Counted from the stretch's first letter, positions 34,438-45,071 are shown. The stretch is 64,000 nt of DNA from Leptothrix discophora (GCF_030705305.1 NZ_JAUZEE010000002.1:375696-439695); one strand, 5' to 3'. Numbers and translations are program-made. Notes: generated by a model from the sequence alone, not told the origin.

Positions 34438-36969
34438 TCAGGCGATCAGCCGTTGCGGCGGGTCGACCAGCGCCTCGAAGTCCGGCACCGTCAGCGCACC
34501 GGCGACCAGGAAGCCCTGGAAGGACTCGCAGCCCAGCTCGCACAGCGCGCGGTGCTGATCGATCGTCTCGACGCCCTCGGCGATGACCTCCAGCCGCAGC
34601 GCCTGGGCCAGCTGCACGATGGTGTGCGTGATGGCGCGGTCGCTGGCGTCCTCGGGCAGGTTGCGGATGAACTCGCGGTCGATCTTGAGCCGGTGGATCG
34701 GCAGGCGCTTGAGGTAGCGCAGGCTCGAATAGCCGGTGCCGAAGTCGTCGATCGCCAGCCGCACGCCCAGGTCGGCCAGCGCCTGCAACTGCTGCAGGTG
34801 GGCGTCGACGTCGTCGAGCAGCAGGCTCTCGGTCAGCTCCAGCTCCAGCAGCCCGGGCGGCAGGCCGGCCTCGGCCAGCGCGCGGGCCACGCCGTCGACG
34901 AAGCCGGCATCGCGGAACTGCAGCGCCGAGACGTTGACCGACACCGGCATGCGCCGGCCGTCGCGGTGCCAGCGGGCGGCCTGGGCGACCGCCTCGTGCA
35001 GCACCCAGTCGCCCAGCTCGGCGATGAAGCCGGTTTCCTCGGCCACGCCGATGAACTGGCCCGGCGAGACCGGGCCGCGCTGCGGGTCGGTCCAGCGGCA
35101 CAGCGCCTCGGCGCCGATCACGCGGCCGTCGTGCAGGTCGACCTGGGGCTGGTACTGCAGCCGGAAATGGCCGGCGGCCAGGCCCAGCCGCATCGCCTGG
35201 TCGAGCTGGATGCGCGCCAGCAGGTCGCGGTTCATGGCCGGTTGGTAGAAGCGCAGCTCGCCGCCCTGCTGCAGGCGGGCGTTCTGCATCGCGCTGTCGG
35301 CGTTGCGCAGCAGCATGTCCGCGCTCAGGCCGTCACCGGGGAACAGCGCCACGCCGGCGCTGGCCTTGACGGTCAGGCTGACGCCGGCCTGGGCCAGCGC
35401 CAGCGGCTCGGCCATGGCCAGCAGCAGGCGCCGGCCGGCGGCCTCGGCCTGTTCGGCATCGGCGCCGTCGAGCATCAGCACGTAGCTGTCGCCGGCCAGA
35501 CGGCCGAGCGTGTCGCCGCCGCGCACCTGGGCGCCGAGCCGGCGCGCCATCTCGGCCAGCACCAGGTCGCCGCAGCCGTGGCCGAGCGAGTCGTTGATGC
35601 GGTCCATGCGCTCCAGGCCGAACATCAGCAGCGCGAAGCCGCCACCGCCGCGCCGTTGGCGCTCGATCTCGGCCTGCAGCTGCTGCTCCAGGCGGATCCG
35701 GTTGGGCAGGCCGGTGAGGCTGTCGGTCTCGGCCAGCTCGCGCAGCCGGCGCTGCTGGGCGACCCGCTCGCGCAGGTCGCGCAACACGACGATGCAGGCG
35801 CCGACGATGTCGGCCCCGGCAACGGTCCCGGCAGCGGCCCCGCCAGCGCCGCCGATGGCGGCACGGGTCTCGCCCGAGCCGGCATGCGCGATCAGGTGGA
35901 CCTGCACCGGCACGGCCGCGTCGCTCGCCAGGAGCTGGAGCTCGCCGCACCAGGGCTGGCCGGGTCCGACCCGGGCCAGCAGCTCGGCCGGTGACTGCGC
36001 CCCGCCGCCCAGCAGGCGGTCCAGCGGCTGGCCGATCAGGGCCTCGCGCGGCTGGCCGGCGAGCGCACCGGCGGCCGGGTTGGCGGCGATGACGGCATGC
36101 TGTGCGTCGAGCACCAGCAGCGCGTCGAGGCTGCCGTCGAAGACCTGCGCGGCCAGCTGCAGGCGCGCCTCCTGGGCCAGCGCCGGGCTCAGGTCATGCC
36201 AGACCTGGATCCAGCCGACCGGCCGGCCGTGGCCGTATTGCGGCAGCAGGCGGCGCTCGAAGATGCGGCCGTCGGCGCAGGCGATGCGGTCGACCGCGCA
36301 GCGCGCGTCGGCGCTCAGCGAGGCATCGCCCAGAGCGGCCTGGCGCTCGCGCAGCACGTCCGCATAGCCGAGTGGATCGGCCAGGCGCTCGCTCAGGTGG
36401 CCGAGCAGGCGGGCGTCGTCCCAGCCGTCGAGCGCCTCGGCACCGCCGGGGAAATCCCACAGCGCGGCGCAGGCCGCGTTCAGGCCGCGCACCCGGCCGT
36501 CCAGGTCGGTCACCAGGATGGCGTCGCGGCTGGAGGCCAGCGTCGCGCCGAGTTCGCCGGCCAGGCGGCCGACCTCGGCGGCCAGGCGCTGTTCGGCATC
36601 GCGGTCGATCCAGCTCAGCAGCCAGGCGTCGCGGCCGTCGGCCAGCACGACCGGGGCGATGCGGCGTTCGACCGCCACGGCGACGCCATTGGCGCGCAGC
36701 ACCAGGCTGTCGGAATGCAGCGTCAGGCCGTCCAGCAGCGCGGCCGGGTCGGCAGCCTCGAACCAGAACAGCTGGTCCTCGGGCGTGGCGGCCAGGCCGG
36801 CGGCGTCGCGGCCGACCAGCGCGGCCGGGTCCAGGCCCAGCAGCGTCGCGGCGGCGGTGTTGGCCGCCAGCACCTGCTGCGTGCCCGCGTCGATCAGGCA
36901 GGCCGCCTGAGGCAGGCCGGCCAGCCAATCGGGCACGGGTGTGGGCAGGTCGTGGGGGGCGGGCGTCAT
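34438..36969 (-). CDS. PAS-GGDEF-EAL protein with degenerate GGDEF; probable c-di-GMP phosphodiesterase
   Basis: The 843-residue cytoplasmic protein has PAS-like sensor segments at about 15-125, 135-265 and 270-400, a GGDEF domain at about 405-565 and an EAL domain at about 580-840. The GGDEF signature reads AGDSY (492-496), so cyclase activity is probably lost. The EAL domain looks intact: EAL at 621-623, NVSALQF, ELTES, DDFGTGYSSL, KIDREF and EGVET are present. It should hydrolyse c-di-GMP, with the degenerate GGDEF perhaps binding GTP as a regulator. It follows the HD-GYP gene by 20 bases. Confidence 0.92.
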   Translation of the reverse strand: MTPAPHDLPTPVPDWLAGLPQAACLIDAGTQQVLAANTAAATLLGLDPAALVGRDAAGLAATPEDQLFWFEAADPAALLDGLTLHSDSLVLRANGVAVAVERRIAPVVLADGRDAWLLSWIDRDAEQRLAAEVGRLAGELGATLASSRDAILVTDLDGRVRGLNAACAALWDFPGGAEALDGWDDARLLGHLSERLADPLGYADVLRERQAALGDASLSADARCAVDRIACADGRIFERRLLPQYGHGRPVGWIQVWHDLSPALAQEARLQLAAQVFDGSLDALLVLDAQHAVIAANPAAGALAGQPREALIGQPLDRLLGGGAQSPAELLARVGPGQPWCGELQLLASDAAVPVQVHLIAHAGSGETRAAIGGAGGAAAGTVAGADIVGACIVVLRDLRERVAQQRRLRELAETDSLTGLPNRIRLEQQLQAEIERQRRGGGGFALLMFGLERMDRINDSLGHGCGDLVLAEMARRLGAQVRGGDTLGRLAGDSYVLMLDGADAEQAEAAGRRLLLAMAEPLALAQAGVSLTVKASAGVALFPGDGLSADMLLRNADSAMQNARLQQGGELRFYQPAMNRDLLARIQLDQAMRLGLAAGHFRLQYQPQVDLHDGRVIGAEALCRWTDPQRGPVSPGQFIGVAEETGFIAELGDWVLHEAVAQAARWHRDGRRMPVSVNVSALQFRDAGFVDGVARALAEAGLPPGLLELELTESLLLDDVDAHLQQLQALADLGVRLAIDDFGTGYSSLRYLKRLPIHRLKIDREFIRNLPEDASDRAITHTIVQLAQALRLEVIAEGVETIDQHRALCELGCESFQGFLVAGALTVPDFEALVDPPQRLIA

Positions 36970-36989
36970 CGGCGTGTCCGTGGTCCCGC

Positions 36990-38390
36990 TCAGGCGACCT
37001 GGGCCGCGCGCGCGCGGGCCGGCTCGAGGTCGTGGGCGAAGTAGCAGTGGATGCGCCCGCGCGGCGACAGCGTGTCGACCACCGTGCGCGGCAGGTGCTG
37101 CGGGTGCAGGCTGCGGCGGATGCCCAGCGCCGGCTGGTCGTTCAGGTGCAGCAGCGGCGTGTCCTCGGGCGCCACGCGCGGGTCGTGGATGCGCACCGTC
37201 GGGCGCAGCGGCCGGGCCGGATGCACCGCCACGACCAGCGCCAGGCGGTCGTCGCTGAGCTGCACGATCGAGCCGGGCGGGTAGACGCCCAGCAGCTTGA
37301 TGAAGGCGGCCAGCACGACCGGATCGATCTGGGCCCGCTGGTGCGCGAACAGGTGGGCCTGGGCCTCGTGCGGCGTGCGCATCGGCTCGCCGGCGGGCGG
37401 ATTGCACAGCCGGTCGTAGCGGTTGACCAGCCCGACCACGCGCGCCGGCAACGAGATCGCCGCGCCCGACAGGCCCTGCGGCAAGCCGCTGCCGTCGTGC
37501 CATTCATGGTGCTGGCCGATCACGCGCAGCACCTCCGCATCCAGGCCCATCGCCATGCCCAGGCGCACGCCCTGGGCGACGTGCTCACGGCATTCGCGCA
37601 GCAGCAGCGCCGGGTTGCTGGCGTCGGCGTTGCGCAGGTGGTCGGGCAGCAGCAGCTTGCCGACGTCGTGCAGCAGCGCCCCCATCGCCAGGTCCTGCAG
37701 CGCCGCGCCTTCCAGCCCCAGGCTGCGGCCCAGCAGCAGGCTCAGCACGGTCACGTTCAGCGCGTGCTGCGACTGCGCCGTGCCGGCCGCCTCGCCGATC
37801 ACGCGCACGGTGGTGTCGGGGTCGCCGAGCAGTTCATCGCACAGGCCGTTGGCCAGCGCGGCGGCGGCCTGGTGGGCCTGCTGCGGCCGCGAGACGGCGT
37901 CGCGCATGACGCTCTGCCAGCCGCGCGTGGCCTGGGCGTGGACACGCTCGCTGTGGGCGAGGCTGTCGCGCTGGGACTGCAACTGGGCACGGAGGCGGCG
38001 CTGGGCGCCGTCGTTGCGGAAGGTGTCGAGCAGCGGGTTCGGCGCACCGGCCGCGACGGCCAGCGGAGATGCGGCGGCGGTGGTCTTCTCGGGTGTCTTC
38101 TCGGGCGTCCGCGCGGCCGGCACCGCAGGGGCGTCGCGCTGGGCGTCGTCCTTCGTGTGCTGCCACTCGCTGCAGGCGTCCAACAGCGCCTGGGCGTCGC
38201 TCATCGACCGCTGCACGCGGACCTCGCGCACGCCGAGGCGGCGCAGGGTGTCGATCTCGTCGCTGCCACCGAGCCGGAACCGTCCACGCGGGAAGGGATG
38301 GCTCATCCAGCCCAGGTCCAGGTGGATGAACAGGCCGGCGCGGAGCAGGTCCACGGGCAGCATCAGGAAGTCGTCGGAGGCGGCAGGCAT
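36990..38390 (-). CDS. HD-GYP-type protein with N-terminal DUF3391; probable c-di-GMP phosphodiesterase
   Basis: The 466-residue product starts with a DUF3391-like domain (MLPVDLLRAGLFIHLDLGWM) and has an HD-GYP domain from about 215. The metal motifs GALLHDVGKLLLPD and GQHHEWHDGSGLPQGLSG are present. The GYP triad reads GLP, a substitution seen in some members, so activity is likely but not certain. HD-GYP enzymes degrade c-di-GMP. It is the first gene of a two-gene unit with the EAL protein, giving two c-di-GMP-removing activities in tandem. The ATG at 38390 was chosen over 38435 because homologues start just before the DUF3391 strand. Confidence 0.88.
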   Translation of the reverse strand: MPAASDDFLMLPVDLLRAGLFIHLDLGWMSHPFPRGRFRLGGSDEIDTLRRLGVREVRVQRSMSDAQALLDACSEWQHTKDDAQRDAPAVPAARTPEKTPEKTTAAASPLAVAAGAPNPLLDTFRNDGAQRRLRAQLQSQRDSLAHSERVHAQATRGWQSVMRDAVSRPQQAHQAAAALANGLCDELLGDPDTTVRVIGEAAGTAQSQHALNVTVLSLLLGRSLGLEGAALQDLAMGALLHDVGKLLLPDHLRNADASNPALLLRECREHVAQGVRLGMAMGLDAEVLRVIGQHHEWHDGSGLPQGLSGAAISLPARVVGLVNRYDRLCNPPAGEPMRTPHEAQAHLFAHQRAQIDPVVLAAFIKLLGVYPPGSIVQLSDDRLALVVAVHPARPLRPTVRIHDPRVAPEDTPLLHLNDQPALGIRRSLHPQHLPRTVVDTLSPRGRIHCYFAHDLEPARARAAQVA

Positions 38391-38560
38391 CGGCGGCAGG
38401 TGGTGGATGGGCCGATGGTTCGACCCCTGCCGCATTTATCGGGCCTGACCAAAGTCAACTTGAGCACGCCCGTTCGCCTCGGTCCGCTGCCGTCGCACCG
38501 ACCGTGACGGGTGGCGCACCCGTTACGTTTGGCGGACGCTGGCCTGCCCGGCCAGGCCGC

Positions 38561-39478
38561 TCAGCGCTGGGTCGGGTCGAAGGTCAGCACCATCACCGGC
38601 GGAACCCGCCCATCGATGTCGGCCGGCAGCATGTCGGTGCGGGTGATGGCCCGCAGCACCGCCTGGTCCCATTCGGGGCTGCCGCTGGACTTGAGCATGC
38701 GCGAGGCCAGGATCTTGCCGTCCGGCGCGACCTTGACCTCGACGTCCGCAACCATCGTCGAGTCGCGCGGACCGCTGTAGATGATGTTGGGAAACACGCG
38801 GCCGCGGATGCGCCCGGCGTAGCTGGCCGACGGTGCGGCCGAGACGGCGGCCCGGCCGGTGCTCGGCGCCGGGTTGTTGCCGACCGCGGGGTTGTCGCTG
38901 CCCAGGTCCCGGTTCATGCGGGCGAGGTTTTCCTGCCGCTGGCGGACCAGCCGTTCCTGCTCGGCCTTGTCGACCTTGTCCCTGGCCGCCTTGTCGGCGG
39001 CCTCCTTGGCAGCGCGGGCCTTGTCCTTGTCCTTCTCGGCCTTGTCTGCCTTTTCCTTGTCGGCCTTGAGCTTCTCGGCCTTGAGCTTGTCCGCCTTCTC
39101 CTTCTCGGCCTTTTCCTTCTCGGCCCTCTCCTGCGCCGCCTTTTCCTTCTCGGCCTTCAGCTTCTCCGCCTTGCGGATGGCGATGTCGGCTTCGGCCTTC
39201 GGCGGCGCCGGGGGCGGCGGGGCCGGTGTCGGGCGCGGCGCAGGGGCCGGCGTGGGCGCGGGCGGCGGCGGCGGAGGAGGCGGGGAGGCCATCGGCGCGG
39301 CGATCTGCGGCACGGCGGCCCACAGTTCGGCCGAGACGGTGTTGACGTCCTGGCGGCGCCAGGCCACGCCATAGGCCAGCGCGGCGACCAGGCCGACGTG
39401 GACCAGCAGCGCCAGCGTGAAGCCGGTGCCCATGCCGTCGGGCGACGGCGGGCGGTGGAGGGCGTCGAAGGTGTTCAA
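38561..39478 (-). CDS. tolA: TolA-like cell-envelope protein with TonB-type C terminus
   Basis: The 305-residue product has the three TolA parts: one N-terminal membrane segment (about 20-40), a proline-rich stretch and a long Lys/Glu/Ala-rich helix (about 95-180, units such as KAEKEKAEKEKA), and a C-terminal TonB/TolA domain (GRIRGRVFPNIIY, ADVEVKVAPDGKI). It links TolQR in the inner membrane to the outer membrane during division. The start is a TTG at 39478 by comparison with relatives; the ATG at 39433 would cut into the segment before the membrane helix. It follows tolR by 43 bases. Confidence 0.93.
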   Translation of the reverse strand: MNTFDALHRPPSPDGMGTGFTLALLVHVGLVAALAYGVAWRRQDVNTVSAELWAAVPQIAAPMASPPPPPPPPAPTPAPAPRPTPAPPPPAPPKAEADIAIRKAEKLKAEKEKAAQERAEKEKAEKEKADKLKAEKLKADKEKADKAEKDKDKARAAKEAADKAARDKVDKAEQERLVRQRQENLARMNRDLGSDNPAVGNNPAPSTGRAAVSAAPSASYAGRIRGRVFPNIIYSGPRDSTMVADVEVKVAPDGKILASRMLKSSGSPEWDQAVLRAITRTDMLPADIDGRVPPVMVLTFDPTQR

Positions 39479-39521
39479 GTCGGGATCGGGGCAGTCACGA
39501 CGATCGGGGAGCCGGCCAGCC

Positions 39522-39998
<477 letters not shown>

Positions 39999-40014
39999 CG
40001 GGGCGGCTCCCGGC

Positions 40015-40719
40015 TCAGCGCGACGCGCCCTGGGGGGCGGTCACGCCCTGGCCGACGTTGCGGGCCAGGATGTTGGAGAACTCTTCCATGAAGGTCTCGA
40101 GCTGGATCGCGACGCGGTCGATGTCGCGGGCGAAGCGGTTGTAGGCGATCACCGCCGGGATGGCCGCGAACAGGCCGATGGCGGTGGCCACCAGCGCCTC
40201 GGCGATGCCCGGCGCGACGGTGGCCAGCGTGACCTGCTGCAGGTTCGACAGGCCGGTGAAGGCATGCATGATTCCCCACACCGTGCCGAACAGGCCGACG
40301 TAGGGCGAGACCGAGCCGACCGTGGCCAGGAAGGACAGGTTGTGCTCGATGGTGTCGAGCTCGCGCTGCAGGCTCGCGCGCATCGCGCGGCGCGCGCCGT
40401 CGAGCAGCGCGCCCGCGTCGGTCACGCGGCGCTCGCGCAGCTTGAGGTACTCGCGCATGCCGGCCGCGAAGATGCGCTCCATCGGCGCGCCAGCCTCGGC
40501 GTTGCGCTCGCTGGCGCCGTAGAGCTCCTGCACGTTGCGGCCGGACCAGAACTCGCGCTCGAAGTCGTCGTTGCCGCCCTTGACCTTGCGCAGGCCGATC
40601 AGCTTGCCGAAGATCACCGCCCAGCTGGCCAGCGAGACGCTCAGCAGGATGGCCATGACGAGCTGGACGACCAGGCTGGCCTGGGTGACGAGGTGCAGGA
40701 TGTTCAGGTCCTGGTTCAT
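40015..40719 (-). CDS. tolQ: TolQ, MotA/TolQ/ExbB proton-channel protein
   Basis: The 234-residue protein has three membrane helices (about 20-40, 140-160, 175-195) and the conserved channel segment SVSPYVGLFGTVWGIMHAF followed by ALVATAIGLFAAIPAVIAYN. It is the inner-membrane channel of the Tol-Pal system. The ATG at 40719 overlaps the ybgC stop codon (ATGA), evidence for translational coupling. Confidence 0.97.
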   Translation of the reverse strand: MNQDLNILHLVTQASLVVQLVMAILLSVSLASWAVIFGKLIGLRKVKGGNDDFEREFWSGRNVQELYGASERNAEAGAPMERIFAAGMREYLKLRERRVTDAGALLDGARRAMRASLQRELDTIEHNLSFLATVGSVSPYVGLFGTVWGIMHAFTGLSNLQQVTLATVAPGIAEALVATAIGLFAAIPAVIAYNRFARDIDRVAIQLETFMEEFSNILARNVGQGVTAPQGASR

Positions 40720-41135
40720 GCGCGGGGTGGGTTCAAGAGTCGTTCGAGAAGGTCGTCGGGCAGGCGGCACGGCGCGAAACGCGTCGCATCGACACAGCCG
40801 ACACGGATGCGGCCCTCGGCGAGCACCACATCGCCGCGCCGCACCTGCTGGTCGAGCAGCAGGCTGGCCCGGCCGGGCCGTTCGCGCAGCTCGACGGTGA
40901 CCTCGAGCGCGTCATCGAGCCGGGCCGGCTGGCGATAGCGGACCGAAGTATCGGCGACGACGAAGAGCAGGCCCGTTTCGAGGCGCAACCGCTCCTGCGA
41001 CAGGCCCAGCGCGCGCAGCCATTCGGTGCGGGCGCGCTCGAAGTACTTCAGGTAGTTGGCATAGAACACCACGCCGCCGGCGTCGGTGTCCTCCCAATAG
41101 ACCCGCACGGGCCAGGAAAAGCGTTCGGCTTGCAT
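40716..41135 (-). CDS. ybgC: YbgC, Tol-Pal-associated acyl-CoA thioesterase
   Basis: The 139-residue hotdog-fold protein carries the YbgC/4-hydroxybenzoyl-CoA thioesterase motif VYWEDTDAGGVVFYANYLKY, with the catalytic aspartate in EDTDAGG. It hydrolyses short-chain acyl-CoA in vitro and in some species touches phospholipid synthesis. The ATG at 41135 gives the standard length. It sits between the kinase gene (25 bases) and tolQ (4-base overlap). Confidence 0.95.
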   Translation of the reverse strand: MQAERFSWPVRVYWEDTDAGGVVFYANYLKYFERARTEWLRALGLSQERLRLETGLLFVVADTSVRYRQPARLDDALEVTVELRERPGRASLLLDQQVRRGDVVLAEGRIRVGCVDATRFAPCRLPDDLLERLLNPPRA

Positions 41136-41160
41136 CGGGTTCGGGGTGTTCGGGCCGGGC

Positions 41161-42774
41161 TCAGCCACGGCCGACCGCCCACCAGCCCAGCAGCAGCAGC
41201 AGGCCCAGCACGGTGGCCGTGACGGCGGCGGACAGCCAGGGCGGACGCGGCGGTTCGGTCGGGGCATCGGGATCCGGGTCGGCGGTCGGATGCGCGGACG
41301 ACGGGTCCGTCGGCGTCGCGTCGGCCAGCCGATGGACGTCGTCGCGGCCCGGCGCCGGGTTGTGCGCCGGCGGCAGCACCGCGATGCCGGCGTCCGGCCG
41401 CAGGCGTGCGACGCCGGCCGGGCCCGGCCGGGCCGGTTGCCGATCGGGGTGACGCAGGTCGGGCGTGCTGGGCAGCAGCAGGTCCGGCGAGGTCGGCAGG
41501 AAGCCGGTCGGCGGATGGGTCGGCGCGAAGTCGCTCGGCGCCGCCGGTGGGTGGGCGACCGGGGTCAGGCGCGGGCGTTCGGCGTGGACCGGGGCGGCGA
41601 CGGGCGGCGGTGCGGGCACGGGTGCGGGGGCTGGAGCAAGTGCGGGTGCCGGTGCCGGTGCCGGTGCGGCAACCGCCGCCGCCGCCGCGACCGACGGCTT
41701 GGGCGCACCGGTGCCGGCGTCCGTCAGCGTGGCCAGCCAGGTGCGCAGCTCGCGCGCCAGCGCGCCGGCGCTGCGCGGGCGGGCGGCGGGGTCGACCTCG
41801 ATGGCCTGCATCACCACCGCTTCCAGCACCGCCGGCAGGCCCGGCAACAGCCGCGAAGGCGGCAGCGCACCGCCTTCGCGGACCGCGCGGCGGATCTCGT
41901 CGAGCGTGCCGCCGTTGTAGGGCCGCTGGCCGGTCAGCAGCTCGTAGAGCACCACGCCGAGCGAGTAGACGTCGCTGCGCGCATCGCACTCGCGGCCGTC
42001 GTACTGTTCGGGCGCGGCGTAGTAGGGCGAGCCGAAGGCGGCGTCGTCGACGTCGTGGTGGACCAGCCGGGCCAGGCCGAAGTCCAGCACCATCGGCCGC
42101 GTCCGCCCGACCATGAAGATGTTGGCCGGCTTGACGTCGCGGTGCACCACGCCCTTGCTGTGGGCGTAGCCGAGCGCATCGGCGACCCGCCGCACGATCA
42201 GCGCGGCCTGGTCGGCACCCGGCCGCCAGCCGCCACGCAGCAGCTCGGCCAGGTCCTTGCCGCGCAGCAGCTCCATGGCGATGTAGGCGCCCTCGGGGCT
42301 GACCCCGGCGTCGTGCACCGTGACGATGTGCGGGTTGCTCAGGCGGGCGGTCGCGCGTGCCTCTTCCAGCACGCGGGCCGACAGCGTGGCGCGTTCCTCG
42401 GGCGTGCCGTGGATGCTGATGAGCTTGACCGCGACCTGCCGCGCCAGCACCGAGTCGTAGGCCGACCAGACCGTGCCGACGCCGCCCGAGCCCAGGCGCT
42501 CGTCGAGCCGGTAGCGGCCGGCTGGCCCGATCTGCGGCGGCGGCGCCGGATGGCTGGCCGAGGCCGGTATCTGGCCCGGCTCGGTGTCCTCGTCGCCATC
42601 GAGGCGCTGGGTGTTCTCGTGCCAGTCGCTCATCGAGCCGGACAGGCTGAGGTCGATCGGCGCGCCGTCCGGCGTCGGGTCGGCCCGGTGCGCGTCCATC
42701 GGCCAGTCGCCCGCACTGGGCGGCGAGCCGGCGTTGAGCGGGGCGGCATCGCCCCAGGAGGTCGGCTCGCTCAT
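41161..42774 (-). CDS. Ser/Thr protein kinase (PknB type) with C-terminal membrane anchor
   Basis: The 537-residue product has an acidic 85-residue N-terminal tail, then a Hanks-type kinase domain: glycine loop GSGGVG (95-100), ATP-binding Lys117, HRDVKPAN with catalytic Asp213, DFG at 231-233 and APE at 254-256, all intact. A long alanine/proline-rich region follows (about 350-500) and one membrane helix ends the protein ([16 protein letters not shown]), leaving almost nothing outside. It is therefore a cytoplasmic kinase tethered by its C terminus and lacks an extracellular sensor. The ATG overlaps the aminotransferase stop (ATGA) and ybgC follows, so it may be expressed with Tol genes. Confidence 0.93.
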   Translation of the reverse strand: MSEPTSWGDAAPLNAGSPPSAGDWPMDAHRADPTPDGAPIDLSLSGSMSDWHENTQRLDGDEDTEPGQIPASASHPAPPPQIGPAGRYRLDERLGSGGVGTVWSAYDSVLARQVAVKLISIHGTPEERATLSARVLEEARATARLSNPHIVTVHDAGVSPEGAYIAMELLRGKDLAELLRGGWRPGADQAALIVRRVADALGYAHSKGVVHRDVKPANIFMVGRTRPMVLDFGLARLVHHDVDDAAFGSPYYAAPEQYDGRECDARSDVYSLGVVLYELLTGQRPYNGGTLDEIRRAVREGGALPPSRLLPGLPAVLEAVVMQAIEVDPAARPRSAGALARELRTWLATLTDAGTGAPKPSVAAAAAVAAPAPAPAPALAPAPAPVPAPPPVAAPVHAERPRLTPVAHPPAAPSDFAPTHPPTGFLPTSPDLLLPSTPDLRHPDRQPARPGPAGVARLRPDAGIAVLPPAHNPAPGRDDVHRLADATPTDPSSAHPTADPDPDAPTEPPRPPWLSAAVTATVLGLLLLLGWWAVGRG

Positions 42775-43994
42775 GCTCGGGGTGTGTTCAGGGCGCGGTC
42801 CAGCCGACGGACCGCCTCGTGCAGCACGTCCATCGAGCTGGCGAAGGACAGGCGGGCGTGGTGGCCGGTCTCGGCATGGCCGAAGTCGCGGCCCGGCGTC
42901 AGCGCGACGTGGGCGCGGTCCATCATGTCGAGGCAGAAATCCCAGCTGCTGGCGGCATGCGCGCGGGTGTCGAACCAGACGTAGAAGGCGCCGTCGGGCC
43001 TCACCGGCACTGGCAGGCCGATGGCTTCGAGCTGCGGCACCAGCCAGTCGCGGCGGGCCCGGAACTCGGCCCGGCGGCGCTCGCATTCGGCCAGCGTGTC
43101 GGGCTCGAAGCAGGCCAGCGCGGCATGCTGGGCCAGCGCCGAGGCGCAGATGTAGAGGTTCTGGGCCAGCTTCTCGACCGGCGCGACCAGGGCCTCGGGC
43201 AGCACCAGCCAGCCCAGTCGCCAGCCGGTCATGCCGAAGTACTTGCTGAAGCTGTTGATGACCAGCACGTCCTCGCCCAGCGCCAGCGCGCTGCGGTCGT
43301 GGGCGTCGTCGTAGCCGAGTGCGAGGTAGATCTCGTCGACGATCGTGATGCCGCCGCGGGCGCGCACGACCTCGACGATGCGGGCCAGCTCGTCCGTCGC
43401 GATCGAGGTGCCGGTCGGGTTCGACGGCGAGGCCAGCATCACGCCGCGCGTGGCCGGGCCCCAGGCTGCCGCCACCGAGGCGGCATCGAGCTGAAAGCGC
43501 TGCGCCGCGCCCGAAGGCAGCAGGCGTGGCGTGCCGCCGGCGGCCGTCACGAAGTGGCGGTTGCACGGGTAGCTCGGGTCGGGCATGAGGATCTCGTCGC
43601 CCGGTTCGACCAGTGCGGTGCACAGCAGCTGCAGCGCGGCCGAGGCGCCGGCCGTCACCACGATGCGGGCCGGGTCGATGTCCAGGCCCCAGCGCTGGCC
43701 GTACCAGCGCGCGATGGCCTCGCGCAGCGCGGGCGTGCCGGTGGCGGCGGTGTACTGGGTGCGGCCGTCGGCCAGGGCCGCGCGGGCGGCCTCGACCACA
43801 CGCGGCGGGGCGGTGAAGTCGGGTTCGCCGATGTTCAGGTAGAGCATCGGCTCGCCGCCGTGGGCCGGGTCGCAGGCCGGACTGGCGGCGATGCGGTCGG
43901 CGGCCTTGGCGCACTCCATCACCCAGAACGGCTCGATCTGGTCGACTCGACGGGCCAGGCGCCAGGGGCTGGCGGGAACGGGGCTCGGGTTCAC
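42771..43994 (-). CDS. class I/II PLP-dependent aminotransferase
   Basis: The 407-residue product is a fold-type I aminotransferase: NIGEPDFTAPP near the N terminus, PSNPTGT, DEIYLALGYD, and the cofactor lysine in NSFSKYFGMTGWRLGW, with the carboxylate-binding arginine in ARLSFASS. The closest named types are aspartate/tyrosine/aromatic or alanine-like aminotransferases; the amino acid cannot be decided from motifs. The GTG at 43994 fits the family start (PWRLARRVDQIEPFWVMEC). The stop overlaps the kinase start. Confidence 0.9.
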   Translation of the reverse strand: MNPSPVPASPWRLARRVDQIEPFWVMECAKAADRIAASPACDPAHGGEPMLYLNIGEPDFTAPPRVVEAARAALADGRTQYTAATGTPALREAIARWYGQRWGLDIDPARIVVTAGASAALQLLCTALVEPGDEILMPDPSYPCNRHFVTAAGGTPRLLPSGAAQRFQLDAASVAAAWGPATRGVMLASPSNPTGTSIATDELARIVEVVRARGGITIVDEIYLALGYDDAHDRSALALGEDVLVINSFSKYFGMTGWRLGWLVLPEALVAPVEKLAQNLYICASALAQHAALACFEPDTLAECERRRAEFRARRDWLVPQLEAIGLPVPVRPDGAFYVWFDTRAHAASSWDFCLDMMDRAHVALTPGRDFGHAETGHHARLSFASSMDVLHEAVRRLDRALNTPRA

Positions 43995-44076
43995 GGGCGG
44001 TAGCGCCGGGCGGGGCGCGCTGGAGTGGACCGTAAGGGCTGGCGCCGCCACCCGTCGGGCTGCGGCGCCTGGGGCG

Positions 44077-44610
44077 TCAGCCGGCCGGACGGCGGTTGCG
44101 CTGCGCGGCGACCTCGGTCGGACGCAGCACCAGCGCGGTCTTGTCGAGCACGCCATTGACGTACTTGTGGCCGTCGGTGCCACCGAAGGACTTGGCCAGC
44201 TCGACGGCCTCGTTGATCGCGACCTTGTAGGGGATGTCGACGCAGTGCTTGAGCTCGTAGGTGCCGATCAGCAGCACGCCGTGCTCGATCGGCGACAGCT
44301 CCTGGACGCGCCGGTCCAGATGCGGCGTGATCAGCGCGTCGAGCTCGTCGATCTGGGCGATGCAGCCGTGCAGCAGCGCGACGAAGTGGGCGTTGTCGCT
44401 CTTGGCGTGCTCTTCCTGCTCGCGCATGTGGGCATCGACCACGCCGACGTCGGCGCGGCTGATCTGCCACTCGTACAGGCCTTGCAGCGCCAGCTCGCGC
44501 GAACGGCGGCGGGCCGACTTCGGGCGCACCGCGCCGGGCGCACCGCCTGCGGGACGGGGCTTGTGCACCGGACGGGCGTCGGACTTCGATTCAGGCTTGG
44601 GCGCGTTCAA
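44077..44610 (-). CDS. nusB: transcription antitermination factor NusB
   Basis: The 177-residue product matches NusB: a basic N-terminal extension, then [17 protein letters not shown], and the C-terminal [16 protein letters not shown] and YVNGVLDK motifs. It acts with NusE on rRNA boxA to prevent early termination. The start codon is TTG (44610), overlapping the ribH stop as TTGA, strong support for this start. Its place after ribH is the classical rib-nusB order. Confidence 0.97.
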   Translation of the reverse strand: MNAPKPESKSDARPVHKPRPAGGAPGAVRPKSARRRSRELALQGLYEWQISRADVGVVDAHMREQEEHAKSDNAHFVALLHGCIAQIDELDALITPHLDRRVQELSPIEHGVLLIGTYELKHCVDIPYKVAINEAVELAKSFGGTDGHKYVNGVLDKTALVLRPTEVAAQRNRRPAG

Positions 44611-45071
44611 CTCAGGTCTTCCAGCAGGTTGGCCATCTCGACGGCCACGCGGGCCGCGTCACGGCCCTTCTCGTCGGCGCGGGCCCAGGCCTGCTCGTCG
44701 TTCTCGACGGTCAGGATGGCGTTGGCGATCGGCGTGCCGTGGTCCAGCGACACCCGGGTCACGCCGGCGCCGCTCTCGTTGGAGACCAGTTCGAAGTGGT
44801 AGGTCTCGCCGCGGATGATGCAGCCCAGCGCCACCAGCGCGTCGTATTCCTTCTGCTCGGCCATGGCCTGCAGCGCCAGCGGCACCTCCAGCGCGCCGGG
44901 CACGGTGACGTGGCGGATGTGCTTGGGCGCGACGCCCAGTGCCTGCAGCTCGGCCATGCAGGTCTCGAGCAGCTTCTCGGTGATGGCGGCGTTGAAGCGG
45001 GCCTGGACGATGCCGATGCGCAGGTCGTGGCCGTCGAGTTCGCCGGCCACGCCCTTGTCTGCGTCTTTCAT
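44607..45071 (-). CDS. ribH: 6,7-dimethyl-8-ribityllumazine synthase
   Basis: The 154-residue enzyme condenses the pyrimidine intermediate with 3,4-dihydroxy-2-butanone 4-phosphate, the step before riboflavin synthase. Recognisable are [43 protein letters not shown] and [15 protein letters not shown], with the active-site histidine in YHFE. It forms icosahedral or pentameric assemblies in other bacteria. It follows ribBA by 31 bases and is coupled to nusB. Confidence 0.97.
   Translation of the reverse strand: MKDADKGVAGELDGHDLRIGIVQARFNAAITEKLLETCMAELQALGVAPKHIRHVTVPGALEVPLALQAMAEQKEYDALVALGCIIRGETYHFELVSNESGAGVTRVSLDHGTPIANAILTVENDEQAWARADEKGRDAARVAVEMANLLEDLS

Noticed and set aside
39060..39190. 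Lys/Glu/Ala-coding repeat as an independent repeat element
   Set aside because: It is the normal coiled-coil region of TolA.
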